DNA of 64,000 nucleotides, taken from Sphingobacterium sp. LZ7M1. GTDB taxonomy: Bacteria > Bacteroidota > Bacteroidia > Sphingobacteriales > Sphingobacteriaceae. This document shows, one piece after another, positions 18,294 through 26,812 of the stretch (position 1 is the stretch's first letter; every line of letters begins with the position of its first letter). The translations under genes were made by a program, and so were the position numbers. A model generated the notes under the pieces. It had not been told where the DNA came from, did no database searches, and was given only the letters and a program-made list of their open reading frames with translations. The stretch spans positions 1,364,001 through 1,428,000 of the forward strand of contig NZ_CP101134.1 in NCBI RefSeq assembly GCF_024296865.1, written 5' to 3'.

Positions 18294-18330
18294 GCTTCCA
18301 TTGGTTGTTTAGTTCATTTTCTTTAAAAAG

Positions 18331-18350
18331 TTTGGTCATTTGATTAAAAT
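18331..18350 (+). promoter_or_regulatory. Candidate TetR operator, copy 1
   Basis: TTTGGTCATTTGATTAAAAT lies just before the -33 box of the tetR gene. It matches 16 of 20 positions in the segment at 19056-19075 in front of the efflux operon. A regulator-binding role is inferred from the shared motif and its positions. Confidence 0.45.
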
Positions 18351-18351
18351 A

Positions 18352-18384
18352 TTTGTTTAATTCTCTTAAATGTTCTTACCTTTG
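18352..18384 (+). promoter_or_regulatory. Promoter of the tetR-efflux locus
   Basis: TTTG at 18352-18355 and TACCTTTG at 18377-18384 fit the Bacteroidota TTTG / TANNTTTG promoter with a 21-base spacer. The ATG at 18411 lies 26 bases downstream. Confidence 0.65.
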
Positions 18385-18410
18385 GGCAATCTCAAGTGAA
18401 AAGCCAAAAG

Positions 18411-19037
18411 ATGAATAAGAAGGAAGAGAAGGAATTAGATACATCAACCGAAGACAAAATAAAAGAAGCAGCGCGCATTGTATTTCATAAGAAAGGATAT
18501 GCAGCGACTAGGACCAGAGATATTGCTGATGAAGCAGGAATCAACCTATCCCTTTTAAATTATTATTTCAGAAGTAAGGAAAAGCTTTTCGAACTCATTA
18601 TGCTGGAAACACTAGGTGAGTTTATGAAAGGCTTGGTCTTGGTATTAAATGACCATGAGTCTACCTTATTGGAGAAAGTCAGTGCCATTGCTGAGCATTA
18701 TATCGATTCGATAAAGGATAAACCCGAGATTCCTGGATTTATCGTGAGTGAGATCCGATCCAATGTCAATAATATTCTCGAGAAAATTCCTGTCCGTGAA
18801 ATCTTAGGAGAATCATTCTTTGTCCAACAATTGGATGAGGAAATAAAGAATGGAACCCTGAAGGAGGTTAGTCCTATTCAATTTATTATGAACGTTTTGG
18901 GTATGGTCCTGTTTCCTTTTATTGCTCAACCTATGATCATGAACGGAACGGGGCTCAACAACAATGAATTTTTTGCCTTGATGGAAGAACGTAAGAAGTT
19001 GATTCCCATTTGGGTGCAGGCTATGTTTAAAGCATAG
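18411..19037 (+). CDS. TetR/AcrR-family regulator of the adjacent efflux operon
   Basis: A 208-residue DNA-binding repressor. The N-terminal HTH reads IKEAARIVFHKKGYAATRTRDIADEAGINLSLLNYYFRSKEKLFE, split here by its helices: the recognition helix contains SLLNYYF. The C-terminal helical domain would bind an inducer. An in-frame GTG at 18396 would add five residues, but the ATG at 18411 is preferred by codon type and distance from the promoter. It is immediately followed, in the same direction, by a TolC-HlyD-ABC-2 efflux set, as in E. coli cecR (ybiH)-ybhGFSR, so it probably represses that operon. The inducer is unknown. Confidence 0.92.
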   Translation: MNKKEEKELDTSTEDKIKEAARIVFHKKGYAATRTRDIADEAGINLSLLNYYFRSKEKLFELIMLETLGEFMKGLVLVLNDHESTLLEKVSAIAEHYIDSIKDKPEIPGFIVSEIRSNVNNILEKIPVREILGESFFVQQLDEEIKNGTLKEVSPIQFIMNVLGMVLFPFIAQPMIMNGTGLNNNEFFALMEERKKLIPIWVQAMFKA

Positions 19038-19055
19038 TCTATTTTTTGTCTATAA

Positions 19056-19075
19056 ATTGGTCAATTGTTTAAATC
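19056..19075 (+). promoter_or_regulatory. Candidate TetR operator, copy 2
   Basis: ATTGGTCAATTGTTTAAATC lies between tetR and the TolC-like gene. It shares 16 of 20 bases with the motif upstream of tetR. It contains the palindromic core CAATTG. Confidence 0.45.
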
Positions 19076-19090
19076 AATATATTAAAATAT

Positions 19091-20386
19091 ATGATTAAGG
19101 TAAATATCTTTACGAAAGTTTTAAGTTTTATTCTTTTTATGGGAATAGGGAATAGCTTCGCTATTGCCCAAAGTGAGATAGGGAAACTGATTTTGGAGGA
19201 TTGCTACACTTTAGCTCGCTCCAATTACCCACTAATCAAGCAACAAGATCTCATATCAAGGACGAATGAGTTTTCCTTGGATAATGCTCAAAAGGCTGTC
19301 ATGCCACAGTTGTCTGTGGCCGGTCAGGCAACACATCAATCTGATGTGACATCGATGCCTATTAAGCTTCCCAATATGGATATCCCAAGCATAAGCAAGA
19401 GTCAATATAAGGTTTATGCTGAGCTGACTCAATCCTTGACTGGTCTTTTTAATCTCAAGGACCAAAAGGAAAACCTAAATGCCAGTTCTGCCGTCGAAAA
19501 CCAAAAAGTTGAGGTGGAAATGTACAAGCTGAAAGAAAGGATCAATAACCTTTATTTTGCCGTATTGCTTTTGGATAGACAAAAAGAACAGATTAATCTG
19601 AGTGTCCAAGACCTACAGAGCGGCATTGAAAAAATGGAAACTGCGGTTGCCAATGGTGTTGCGCTTAGGAGTTCTGCTAGTAATCTGAAAGCGGAAAAAT
19701 TGAAAGCTGAGCAAAGAATTACAGAATTGGATTTCAACAAGAAAGCTTATCTGGAAGTTCTAGGTGTAATGATTGGACAAAAGCTAGGTCCTGACACCAA
19801 ATTACAGACTCCAGCTGCCTTGCAATGGAATTATGAAATCCATAGGCCGGAACAGACCTTATTTTCTTTACAAAGGAAATCTCTTGATGTTCAGAATAAA
19901 TTGATTGATAATAAGTCTTTGCCACAATTTAGCCTATTTGTTCAAGGTGGTGTTGGGCAGCCGGCATTGAATATGCTGAATCCCGAAACGCAAGGCTTTT
20001 ATATTGCCGGATTGCGTTTGGCTTGGAACCTGAACAGTTTCTATACCCAGAAAAATGAAAAGAATATCATAAAGAACAACCAACGGATATTGGATGTGCA
20101 AGAGGAAACTTTCCTATTCAATACAAAAATGAGCCTTTCGCAACAGCAAACAGAACTGTCTAAGTTTCAAGAATTGCTGAAAACCGATCAAGAGATAATC
20201 GACCTTCGGGAGCAAGTAAAGAATTCTACATTGAACCAGTTGAATTATGGCACTGCCAGCAGCAACGATTACCTTATTTCGGTGAATGTGGTGGAACAGG
20301 CAAAACAGAACCTCGCCTTGCATGAAGTTCAACTCTTAATGGCTCAATATAACTTACAAACAACATCTGGAAAAGCAGAAAACTAA
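19091..20386 (+). CDS. TolC-family outer-membrane efflux protein
   Basis: This 431-residue outer-membrane channel protein forms the exit duct of a tripartite efflux pump. The signal peptide ends around GNSFAIAQ (residue 27). The mature protein starts LILEDCYTLARSNYPLI, the typical opening helix of OEP repeats, and two alpha-helical, coiled-coil-rich repeats follow with short beta regions such as FSLFVQGGVGQPALNML. Slightly short but within range for the family. Five further genes follow with gaps of a few bases at most, so the channel, adaptor and ABC pump are made together. Confidence 0.9.
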   Translation: MIKVNIFTKVLSFILFMGIGNSFAIAQSEIGKLILEDCYTLARSNYPLIKQQDLISRTNEFSLDNAQKAVMPQLSVAGQATHQSDVTSMPIKLPNMDIPSISKSQYKVYAELTQSLTGLFNLKDQKENLNASSAVENQKVEVEMYKLKERINNLYFAVLLLDRQKEQINLSVQDLQSGIEKMETAVANGVALRSSASNLKAEKLKAEQRITELDFNKKAYLEVLGVMIGQKLGPDTKLQTPAALQWNYEIHRPEQTLFSLQRKSLDVQNKLIDNKSLPQFSLFVQGGVGQPALNMLNPETQGFYIAGLRLAWNLNSFYTQKNEKNIIKNNQRILDVQEETFLFNTKMSLSQQQTELSKFQELLKTDQEIIDLREQVKNSTLNQLNYGTASSNDYLISVNVVEQAKQNLALHEVQLLMAQYNLQTTSGKAEN

Positions 20387-20391
20387 TCATA

Positions 20392-21294
20392 ATGAAAAGA
20401 CTGAAAATATATTTGTTCCTAAGTACTGGAATACTGGCTTTGGGATCCTGTAAAAATGATAAAGATACCTTCGATGCCTCAGGGAGTTTTGAGGCAATAG
20501 AGACCATAATTTCTGCTGAGGCGAATGGAACCATCAAAGAGTTTAATCTAGAAGAAGGGGACCAGTTAGCTGTGGGGCAACAAATTGGCTATATAGATAC
20601 GGTGCAGACCTATCTAAAAAAGCGCCAATTAGAGGCTCAGGTTGGGGCTGGATTAAGTAGGAAACCGAATATACCTGTCCAGCTATCTGCCATTAAAGAA
20701 CAAATCCAGCACTTAGAAAGGGAGAGAATTAGGACCCAAAACCTGATCGCTGGTGACGCAGCGACCCCTAAGCAGTTAGATGATATCAATGCGCAGATAA
20801 AATTGCTCAATAGACAGTTAGAAGCACAACAATCCAGCCTTTCGATTTCAAATCAAAGTATAGGGAAGGAGGTCGTGCCTTTGGAAGTGCAGATCTATCA
20901 ATTGGAAGATCAATTAAAGAAATCTAAAATCGTGAATCCTGTCCAAGGGACGGTCTTGACTAAATATGCCGAAGTGAACGAATCTGCAGGCATGGGAAAA
21001 CCACTCTATAAGATCGCCGACCTGTCCAGCATGATATTGAGGGCATATATTACCGGCAATCAGCTTCCAAATGTCAAGTTGAACCAAAAGGTTCAGGTGT
21101 TGACTGATGATGGAAACGGTGGATACCATACTTCTGAGGGGATCATCACTTGGATTAACAGTAAAGCAGAGTTTACTCCGAAGACTATACAGACCAAAGA
21201 CGAAAGGGCTAATCAAGTCTATGCTATCAAAGTCAAGGTAAAGAATGATGGAAGGTATAAGATTGGCATGTATGCTGAAATAAAGTTTATCTGA
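20392..21294 (+). CDS. HlyD-family membrane fusion lipoprotein of the efflux pump
   Basis: A 300-residue periplasmic adaptor linking the ABC-2 permeases to the TolC-like channel. The lipobox LALGSC (Cys20) indicates lipid anchoring. The barrel-sandwich half-motif is AEANGTIKEFNLEEGDQLAVGQQIGYID, split across two strands, followed by a long alpha-helical hairpin (about residues 75-170) with QIQHLERERIRTQNL. The second half-motif is KIVNPVQGTVLTKYAEVNESAGMGKPLYKIADL, and a beta-barrel domain ends the protein. It corresponds to YbhG in the E. coli layout. The first codon lies five bases after the preceding stop. Confidence 0.9.
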   Translation: MKRLKIYLFLSTGILALGSCKNDKDTFDASGSFEAIETIISAEANGTIKEFNLEEGDQLAVGQQIGYIDTVQTYLKKRQLEAQVGAGLSRKPNIPVQLSAIKEQIQHLERERIRTQNLIAGDAATPKQLDDINAQIKLLNRQLEAQQSSLSISNQSIGKEVVPLEVQIYQLEDQLKKSKIVNPVQGTVLTKYAEVNESAGMGKPLYKIADLSSMILRAYITGNQLPNVKLNQKVQVLTDDGNGGYHTSEGIITWINSKAEFTPKTIQTKDERANQVYAIKVKVKNDGRYKIGMYAEIKFI

Positions 21295-21295
21295 T

Positions 21296-22210
21296 ATGGA
21301 TATGGTGCAAGTAGTTGATCTGGTAAAAACCTACAATAAAGGGTCACTCACCGCTGTGGATCATGTGGATATTTCTGTGAAAAAGGGTGAGCTATTTGGT
21401 CTAATTGGTCCGGACGGAGCAGGAAAGACAAGTATTTTCAGGATTTTGACTACTCTTCTGTTGCCTACAGAAGGTACTGCAAGTGTAGCAGGTTTAGATG
21501 TTGTCAAAGACTATAAACAGATCAGGAAGCTAGTTGGCTATATGCCCGGTAAATTTTCACTGTACCAAGACCTAACCATTGAGGAGAACCTTAATTTCTT
21601 CGCGTCAGTTTTTGGAACTACGGTTGAGGAAAACTATGATCTGATCAAGGATATTTATGTGCAGATCGAACCATTCAAGGATAGACGGGCGGGTAAATTG
21701 TCTGGGGGAATGAAACAAAAACTAGCCTTGTGCTGCGCCCTGATCCATAAGCCCGAGGTTTTATTCTTAGATGAACCGACAACAGGAGTTGATGTGGTGT
21801 CGAGGAAAGAGTTTTGGGACATGTTGGCTAGGCTAAAGGATCAAGGGATTACGATCTTGGTTTCAACCCCATACATGGACGAGGCTACCCTTTGCGAGCG
21901 TATTGCCTTGATACAAAATGGCAAGATTCTAAGCGTTGAGTCTCCAGATGAAATCATAAAGCAGTATCCAGACCCTTTGTATGCCATCAAAGCTAATAAT
22001 ATGGGCAAACTATTGGTTGATCTCAGAAATAATCCCAATATCAAAACCTGCAATGCCTTTGGTGAGTACCATCATATCAGTTTCAAAGAAGATAGCGATC
22101 ATGCAGAAGAAATGCTGCTGAAATCTCTTGGAAATCAAAACCATCTGGGATTGGATATCAAGATAATCAAACCCAATATTGAGGATTGTTTCATTAACCT
22201 AATGAACTAA
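21296..22210 (+). CDS. ABC-2 efflux transporter ATPase, first subunit
   Basis: A 304-residue ATPase. Its Walker A reads GPDGAGKTS, with Asp in place of the usual Asn. The signature is LSGGMKQKL, Walker B VLFLDEPTTGVD, and the switch region has TPYMDEA in place of the usual histidine-containing TH, so the switch His is replaced by Pro. The C-terminal 70 residues form the extension typical of drug and antibiotic exporters. It starts just after the adaptor stop. In E. coli the two ATPase halves are fused as YbhF, whereas here they are separate consecutive genes. The missing switch histidine suggests asymmetric, partly degenerate catalysis (inference). Confidence 0.92.
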   Translation: MDMVQVVDLVKTYNKGSLTAVDHVDISVKKGELFGLIGPDGAGKTSIFRILTTLLLPTEGTASVAGLDVVKDYKQIRKLVGYMPGKFSLYQDLTIEENLNFFASVFGTTVEENYDLIKDIYVQIEPFKDRRAGKLSGGMKQKLALCCALIHKPEVLFLDEPTTGVDVVSRKEFWDMLARLKDQGITILVSTPYMDEATLCERIALIQNGKILSVESPDEIIKQYPDPLYAIKANNMGKLLVDLRNNPNIKTCNAFGEYHHISFKEDSDHAEEMLLKSLGNQNHLGLDIKIIKPNIEDCFINLMN

Positions 22211-22211
22211 C

Positions 22212-22958
22212 ATGACAGACGAAGTTGTAATAAAGACTGATAAGCTCACTAAGAAATTTGGCGATTTCATTGCGACCAACTCCATCAGTTTTGAGGTCTA
22301 TAAAGGTGAAATCTTTGGTTTCTTGGGTGCCAACGGTGCAGGCAAAACCACCGCCATGAAAATGCTTTGCGGTCTTTCAAAACCAAGTTCTGGAAATGCC
22401 AATATTGCTGGTTTCGATATCTATAAACAGACGGAGGAAATCAAGAAAAATATAGGCTACATGAGCCAGAAGTTTTCGCTCTATGAGGACTTGACGGTTA
22501 ATGAAAACATTGATTTTTTCGGCGGTATCTATGGCCTCAATTACAAGCAGCTGAAAGATAAACGGACTGAACTGTTAAGGACCTTAGGTCTGGAAAATGA
22601 AGCCAAGAAATTGGTAGCCTCCTTGCCCTTAGGATGGAAGCAAAAGTTGGCCTTCTCCGTTGCTGTCATCCACGATCCAAAGATTGTTTTCTTGGATGAA
22701 CCGACCGGGGGAGTGGATCCCGTTACCCGAAGGCAGTTTTGGGACCTGATATATGCTGCTGCAGCACGTGGGATAACCATTTTTGTCACTACCCACTATA
22801 TGGACGAAGCGGAATACTGTAACCGGATTTCGATGATGGTGGATGGAGAGATAAAAGCTTTGGATAGCCCGCTAAACCTTAAAAGAACATATAAAGCGGA
22901 AACCATGGATGACGTGTTTTATGAACTGGCTCGCGCCGCTAAAAGGAAGGGAGATTAG
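22212..22958 (+). CDS. ABC-2 efflux transporter ATPase, second subunit
   Basis: A 248-residue ATPase paired with the preceding one. Walker A is GANGAGKTT, the Q-loop is in MSQKFSLYEDLTV, the Walker B is IVFLDEPTGGVDP, and the switch histidine is present in VTTHYMDEAEYC. The expected LSGGxxQ signature is altered to SLPLGWKQKL, a form common in the second half of YbhF-like proteins. Both this pattern and the altered switch in the partner suggest one complete and one degenerate ATP site in the heterodimer. The gene starts one base after its partner's stop and ends just before the first permease. Confidence 0.92.
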   Translation: MTDEVVIKTDKLTKKFGDFIATNSISFEVYKGEIFGFLGANGAGKTTAMKMLCGLSKPSSGNANIAGFDIYKQTEEIKKNIGYMSQKFSLYEDLTVNENIDFFGGIYGLNYKQLKDKRTELLRTLGLENEAKKLVASLPLGWKQKLAFSVAVIHDPKIVFLDEPTGGVDPVTRRQFWDLIYAAAARGITIFVTTHYMDEAEYCNRISMMVDGEIKALDSPLNLKRTYKAETMDDVFYELARAAKRKGD

Positions 22959-24065
22959 ATGAAACAGTTTATGTCCTTCGTTCGTAAGGAATTCTACCAT
23001 GTGTTCAGGGATAGAAAGACTTTACTGATGTTGTTTGGATTACCGATCGTGCAGATCGTATTGTTCGGATTCGCCCTGACCAACGAGGTTAAGAATGCAA
23101 AAATCGTAATCTGTGACTATTCCCAAGATATAGCCACTCAGGAAATAACGAGAAAGTTTGAAGCCAATCGGAATTTCCAAGTCACGAAATCTTTGATGAG
23201 CTATAAAGATATTGAGGACTCCTTTCAAAAGGAAAATATTAAGCTTGCTGTGGTGTTCCCAGCAAAGTTTAATGAGGATTTAATGCACCTGAAAAAAGCC
23301 CAAATCCAGGTGATCTCCGATGGTTCTGACCCGAATACGGCCAGTACCCTTCAGAACTATGCAAATGCTGTCATCATGGATTATCAGATGGATCTGATGC
23401 AGGGACAGGAAATGCCTTATTCCATCAACACCGAATTGAGGATGCTCTACAATCCCGAGCTAAAAGGAGCGATGAACTTTGTTCCGGGTATTATGGCATT
23501 GGTGCTTATGTTGATCTGTGTGCTGATGACAGCTGTTTCTATCGTGAAGGAAAAAGAAATGGGCACTATGGAGATCTTGCTGGTTTCGCCTTTTAATCCA
23601 TTTCTGGTAATAGTTTCTAAGGCTCTGCCATATTTTATGTTGTCATTGATCAACTTGGCAGTTATCCTGATCATGGCCGTGACGCTCATGGGCATGCCAA
23701 TTCATGGAAGTCTTATTTTGTTGGTCGCTGAGAGTGCGCTGTTGATCATCTGTGCCTTGTCAGTAGGGCTTTTGATTTCCAATGTGACGAACTCCCAACA
23801 GGCAGCAATGCTGATCTCCATGATGGGGATGATGCTGCCGATCCTGTTGTTTACCGGTTTTATGTTTCCTATCGAAAACATGCCCATGCCATTGCAGCTG
23901 GTATCCAATTTGGTTCCATCAAAGTGGTATTATATCATCGTAAAATCCATTATGCTGAAAGGTCTTGGGATTGCTGCCATATGGAAGGAAACCTTGATTT
24001 TGATAGGGATGACAGTTATCCTTTTGGTATTAAGTTTGAAAAATTTTAAAACAAGGTTAGAATGA
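22959..24065 (+). CDS. ABC-2 type permease, first subunit (YbhS-like)
   Basis: This 368-residue inner-membrane permease has the ABC-2 layout: a cytoplasmic start (FVRKEFYHVFRDRKTLLM), one transmembrane helix, a large extracytoplasmic domain (about residues 45-170), then five closely packed C-terminal helices. VKEKEMGTMEILLVSPF is the conserved cytoplasmic motif of ABC-2 permeases. It starts directly after the second ATPase stop and overlaps the next permease by four bases. It probably forms a heterodimer with that protein to export a hydrophobic or amphipathic compound, and the substrate cannot be told from sequence. Confidence 0.92.
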   Translation: MKQFMSFVRKEFYHVFRDRKTLLMLFGLPIVQIVLFGFALTNEVKNAKIVICDYSQDIATQEITRKFEANRNFQVTKSLMSYKDIEDSFQKENIKLAVVFPAKFNEDLMHLKKAQIQVISDGSDPNTASTLQNYANAVIMDYQMDLMQGQEMPYSINTELRMLYNPELKGAMNFVPGIMALVLMLICVLMTAVSIVKEKEMGTMEILLVSPFNPFLVIVSKALPYFMLSLINLAVILIMAVTLMGMPIHGSLILLVAESALLIICALSVGLLISNVTNSQQAAMLISMMGMMLPILLFTGFMFPIENMPMPLQLVSNLVPSKWYYIIVKSIMLKGLGIAAIWKETLILIGMTVILLVLSLKNFKTRLE

Positions 24066-25183
24066 GATCATTGTTGTTTTTGTTGAGAAAAGAGTTTAAG
24101 CAGATCTTTAGAAATAAAGCATTGCTCCCTTTGATATTTGTTGCACCTATCATGCAATTGATCATTCTACCTTTTGCAGCGGATTACGAGGTGAAAAACA
24201 TCAATGTTTCTATCGTAGACCATGATCATTCTCCGGCTTCACAGCAATTGATTGCTAAGATGACAGCCTCTGGATATTTTAGGTTGACCGCTTATGGGCA
24301 ATCCTTTAAAGAAGCGTTGAAGCAGATCGAAAGTGAAAAGGCGGATTTAATACTTGAAATTCCAACAAACTTTGAAAAAGATCTGATAAAAGAGAAGTCT
24401 GCAGAGCTGTTTATTGCCGCTAATGCCATCAACGGAGTAAAAGCTGGATTGGGATCAAGCTATCTCAGTAGGATCATAATGGATTTCAATGAAGATATCC
24501 GGACTAAATGGGTCAATCAAAATGGAGTTTCTGCCAATTCACTGATAGATGTCACCTCTTCCAATTGGTTCAATCCCTATCTGATTTACAATAAGTTTAT
24601 GGTACCAGGGATTCTGGTCGCTTTAGTGACCATGGTCTGTTCGTATATGTGCGCCCTGAATATCGTAAAGGAAAAAGAAGTTGGAACCATTGAACAGATC
24701 AATGTAACCCCAATCAAGAAATATCAATTCATCCTCGGTAAGCTGATTCCATTTTGGATCATCGGAATGTTTGTCTTTACGGTTGGATTATTTGTGGTCG
24801 GCAGATTTATATATGGATTAGTGCCAGTAGGCAATATGTTTTGGTTGTATGGATACCTGTCCATTTACCTTATTGCGATTTTAGGTTTAGGATTGTTGAT
24901 TTCTACGATCTCCGAAACCCAGCAACAGGCGATGTCGGTCGCATTCTTTTTCATCATGATTTTTATGATGATGAGCGGCCTGTTCACTTCCATTGACAGC
25001 ATGCCTCAATGGGCTTATGTGGTGACGAAAATGATCCCTGTAACATACTTCATTGAAGTGGTCCGTATGATTGTATTAAAGGGAAGTGACTTTCAGGATA
25101 TCCAGCATCATTTCTTGATCATTATAGGATTTGCCATTTTGCTGAATGGCCTTGCCATTTGGAACTATAGAAAAACATCATAG
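24062..25183 (+). CDS. ABC-2 type permease, second subunit (YbhR-like)
   Basis: A 373-residue paralogue of the previous permease with the same layout: LLRKEFKQIFRNKALLPL at the N-terminus, one helix, a periplasmic domain, and five C-terminal helices. The ABC-2 motif is VKEKEVGTIEQINVTPI. The start codon overlaps the previous stop in ATGA, indicating translational coupling. It is the last gene of the six-gene efflux operon, and the gene after it is convergent. No terminator hairpin is obvious in the four bases separating the two convergent stop codons. Confidence 0.92.
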   Translation: MRSLLFLLRKEFKQIFRNKALLPLIFVAPIMQLIILPFAADYEVKNINVSIVDHDHSPASQQLIAKMTASGYFRLTAYGQSFKEALKQIESEKADLILEIPTNFEKDLIKEKSAELFIAANAINGVKAGLGSSYLSRIIMDFNEDIRTKWVNQNGVSANSLIDVTSSNWFNPYLIYNKFMVPGILVALVTMVCSYMCALNIVKEKEVGTIEQINVTPIKKYQFILGKLIPFWIIGMFVFTVGLFVVGRFIYGLVPVGNMFWLYGYLSIYLIAILGLGLLISTISETQQQAMSVAFFFIMIFMMMSGLFTSIDSMPQWAYVVTKMIPVTYFIEVVRMIVLKGSDFQDIQHHFLIIIGFAILLNGLAIWNYRKTS

Positions 25184-25187
25184 GGGT

Positions 25188-26303
25188 TTATTCAACCCCT
25201 ATCCACCATTCTTTGGTGTCATTATCTTTATCTAAGTAAATAAGCTGTCCCATTTTTGGAGTCCAAATGGGAACATTTTTATTTTTAGCTTCTTTGCTAA
25301 TTCGGATCATAGGATCATCCCAAGCATGGTTGGCAAGTGGGAATTTAGAATTATGAACAGGAATGATTCTTTTCGCCAGTAAATCCTGGGCAGCTGTAAC
25401 AGCTTCCTCAGGCATCAGGTGGATGTATTTCCATAATTCATTGTATTGTCCATTTTCAAGGATAGCAACATCAAAAGGACCGTATTGCTCACCAATTTCC
25501 TTAAAATGTTTGCCATAGCCAGAATCTCCACCTACAAATATCTTCAACGAATCGGATTCAACGACAAAAGAAGACCATAAGCTGGTATTTCTCTTTAACC
25601 AACGGCCTGAAAAGTGTCTTGCTGGCGCAGCAGTGAATTGCAAGCTGTCTAGGGTTAACTTTTCACCCCAATATAACTCATGGATCCGTTCAGTAGGATA
25701 GCCCCATTTTTCAAAATGGGCTCCAACACCTAAACTTGTCACGACATCCTTGACCTTGCTTTTCAATTGCAATATGGAAGGATAATCCAAATGGTCGTAG
25801 TGATCATGGGTAAGGATAAGGATATCGATTTCAGGAAAATCCTCCGCCTTGTATTTATGGGTCATTTTGAATGCTTTCACGCTGCCTGGAATCGGTGAAG
25901 CATTCCCATTCAATACGGGATCCACTAATATTCTTTTTCCATCCAATTGCATGTAATAGGAGGAATGACCAAACCACACGTAGACATTCTGGTCCAAGGG
26001 AATATTTTTTAAATCAGTAATCTCTACCGGTAATGGTTTTGAAGGAACATTCCTTTTATCCTTTTCAAAGAAAAAAGACTTGAATACAGCGACTTGGCTT
26101 ACACCTTCCTTGATTGCTGGTGTTTTTTCTAGATTGTCATATACCCCATCTTTAAAGGTGGCGGTATGCTCCATTCTTTTCAATCGATCCGCAGAAGCCA
26201 AAGCGCCCATTTGATCCGACCGGCTCAATAAATATACTGCCACAGCGATGATCAAGACTAAGGCAAGAATGATATACATAAGTATCTTAAATATTTTTTT
26301 CAT
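25188..26303 (-). CDS. Membrane-anchored metallo-beta-lactamase-fold hydrolase (NAPE-PLD-like)
   Basis: A 371-residue zinc hydrolase with an N-terminal transmembrane anchor (MKKIFKILMYIILALVL onwards). Zinc ligands are seen in LTHDHYDHLDYP (HxHxDH), HFSGRWLKR and GGDSGYGKHFKEIG, the last being a hallmark of the N-acylphosphatidylethanolamine phospholipase D-like and UlaG-like branch. It is probably a phosphodiesterase acting at the membrane. An in-frame TTG at 26318 would add five residues, and the ATG at 26303 is preferred. It is convergent with the efflux operon. The substrate is not certain. Confidence 0.88.
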   Translation of the reverse strand: MKKIFKILMYIILALVLIIAVAVYLLSRSDQMGALASADRLKRMEHTATFKDGVYDNLEKTPAIKEGVSQVAVFKSFFFEKDKRNVPSKPLPVEITDLKNIPLDQNVYVWFGHSSYYMQLDGKRILVDPVLNGNASPIPGSVKAFKMTHKYKAEDFPEIDILILTHDHYDHLDYPSILQLKSKVKDVVTSLGVGAHFEKWGYPTERIHELYWGEKLTLDSLQFTAAPARHFSGRWLKRNTSLWSSFVVESDSLKIFVGGDSGYGKHFKEIGEQYGPFDVAILENGQYNELWKYIHLMPEEAVTAAQDLLAKRIIPVHNSKFPLANHAWDDPMIRISKEAKNKNVPIWTPKMGQLIYLDKDNDTKEWWIGVE

Positions 26304-26485
26304 GTTAATGCGGCACAATTTACAGTATTATCTGTAATCTGATTGCAATAAATGAATTAGTTAAAGTATCCTAGTCTTAATATCAATAATTATGTAAAAG
26401 TTAATCAATAAATAATAAAATAATTAACGAATAGTTAAATATCATTTATAATTTTACATTAGTTCTTTAACATAAACAGTAAGTC

Positions 26486-26731
26486 ATGTATTTAATTGAA
26501 GATTCTTCGATCCAGTCGTTTTTTAAAACAATTAATGATTTGGACAAGAAGTATCAAGAGTACCTCGCTAATGATGGAAAGTGGTTAGGCGGGGGATTTC
26601 AAAATTTGTTTTGGGTCTTACCAATTGCAGGCTCAAAAAACCTAAAACTAAATTTAAAACCTGAGGTATTTATGCAATTGCCTCGACCGTTACGAAAAGA
26701 GATCAGTGGGCTAATGTTGCTGGATGGATGA
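26486..26731 (+). CDS. Small hypothetical protein
   Basis: An 81-residue protein of unknown function. It has no signal peptide or clear transmembrane helix. It begins MYLIEDSSIQSFFKTIND, has a glycine-rich turn WLGGGFQN in the middle and ends in a Leu/Pro/basic segment. It is divergent from the hydrolase, has a start codon after an A/T-rich leader, and is followed after about 30 bases by a strong terminator hairpin, which supports a real transcript. The coding call rests on the ORF and its flanks, as no family is recognised. Confidence 0.6.
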   Translation: MYLIEDSSIQSFFKTINDLDKKYQEYLANDGKWLGGGFQNLFWVLPIAGSKNLKLNLKPEVFMQLPRPLRKEISGLMLLDG

Positions 26732-26760
26732 AAGGTAGCATGTTTTAGCGATAAAACAAA

Positions 26761-26797
26761 AAAGCAAGTTAATGTATGTTAACTTGCTTTTTTTATT
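26761..26797. terminator. Terminator between the 81-aa gene and speA
   Basis: A 12-bp stem AAAGCAAGTTAA / TTAACTTGCTTT around TGTATG is followed by TTTTATTT. It is flanked by A-runs on the other side, so it can serve both convergent genes. Confidence 0.9.
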
Positions 26798-26812
26798 TCA
26801 AAATCTTCTTGC

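Noticed and set aside
18396-18410. GTG start for the TetR regulator
   Set aside because: The ATG at 18411 is a more usual start codon, lies 26 bases from the promoter box, and the five extra residues add nothing to the HTH fold.
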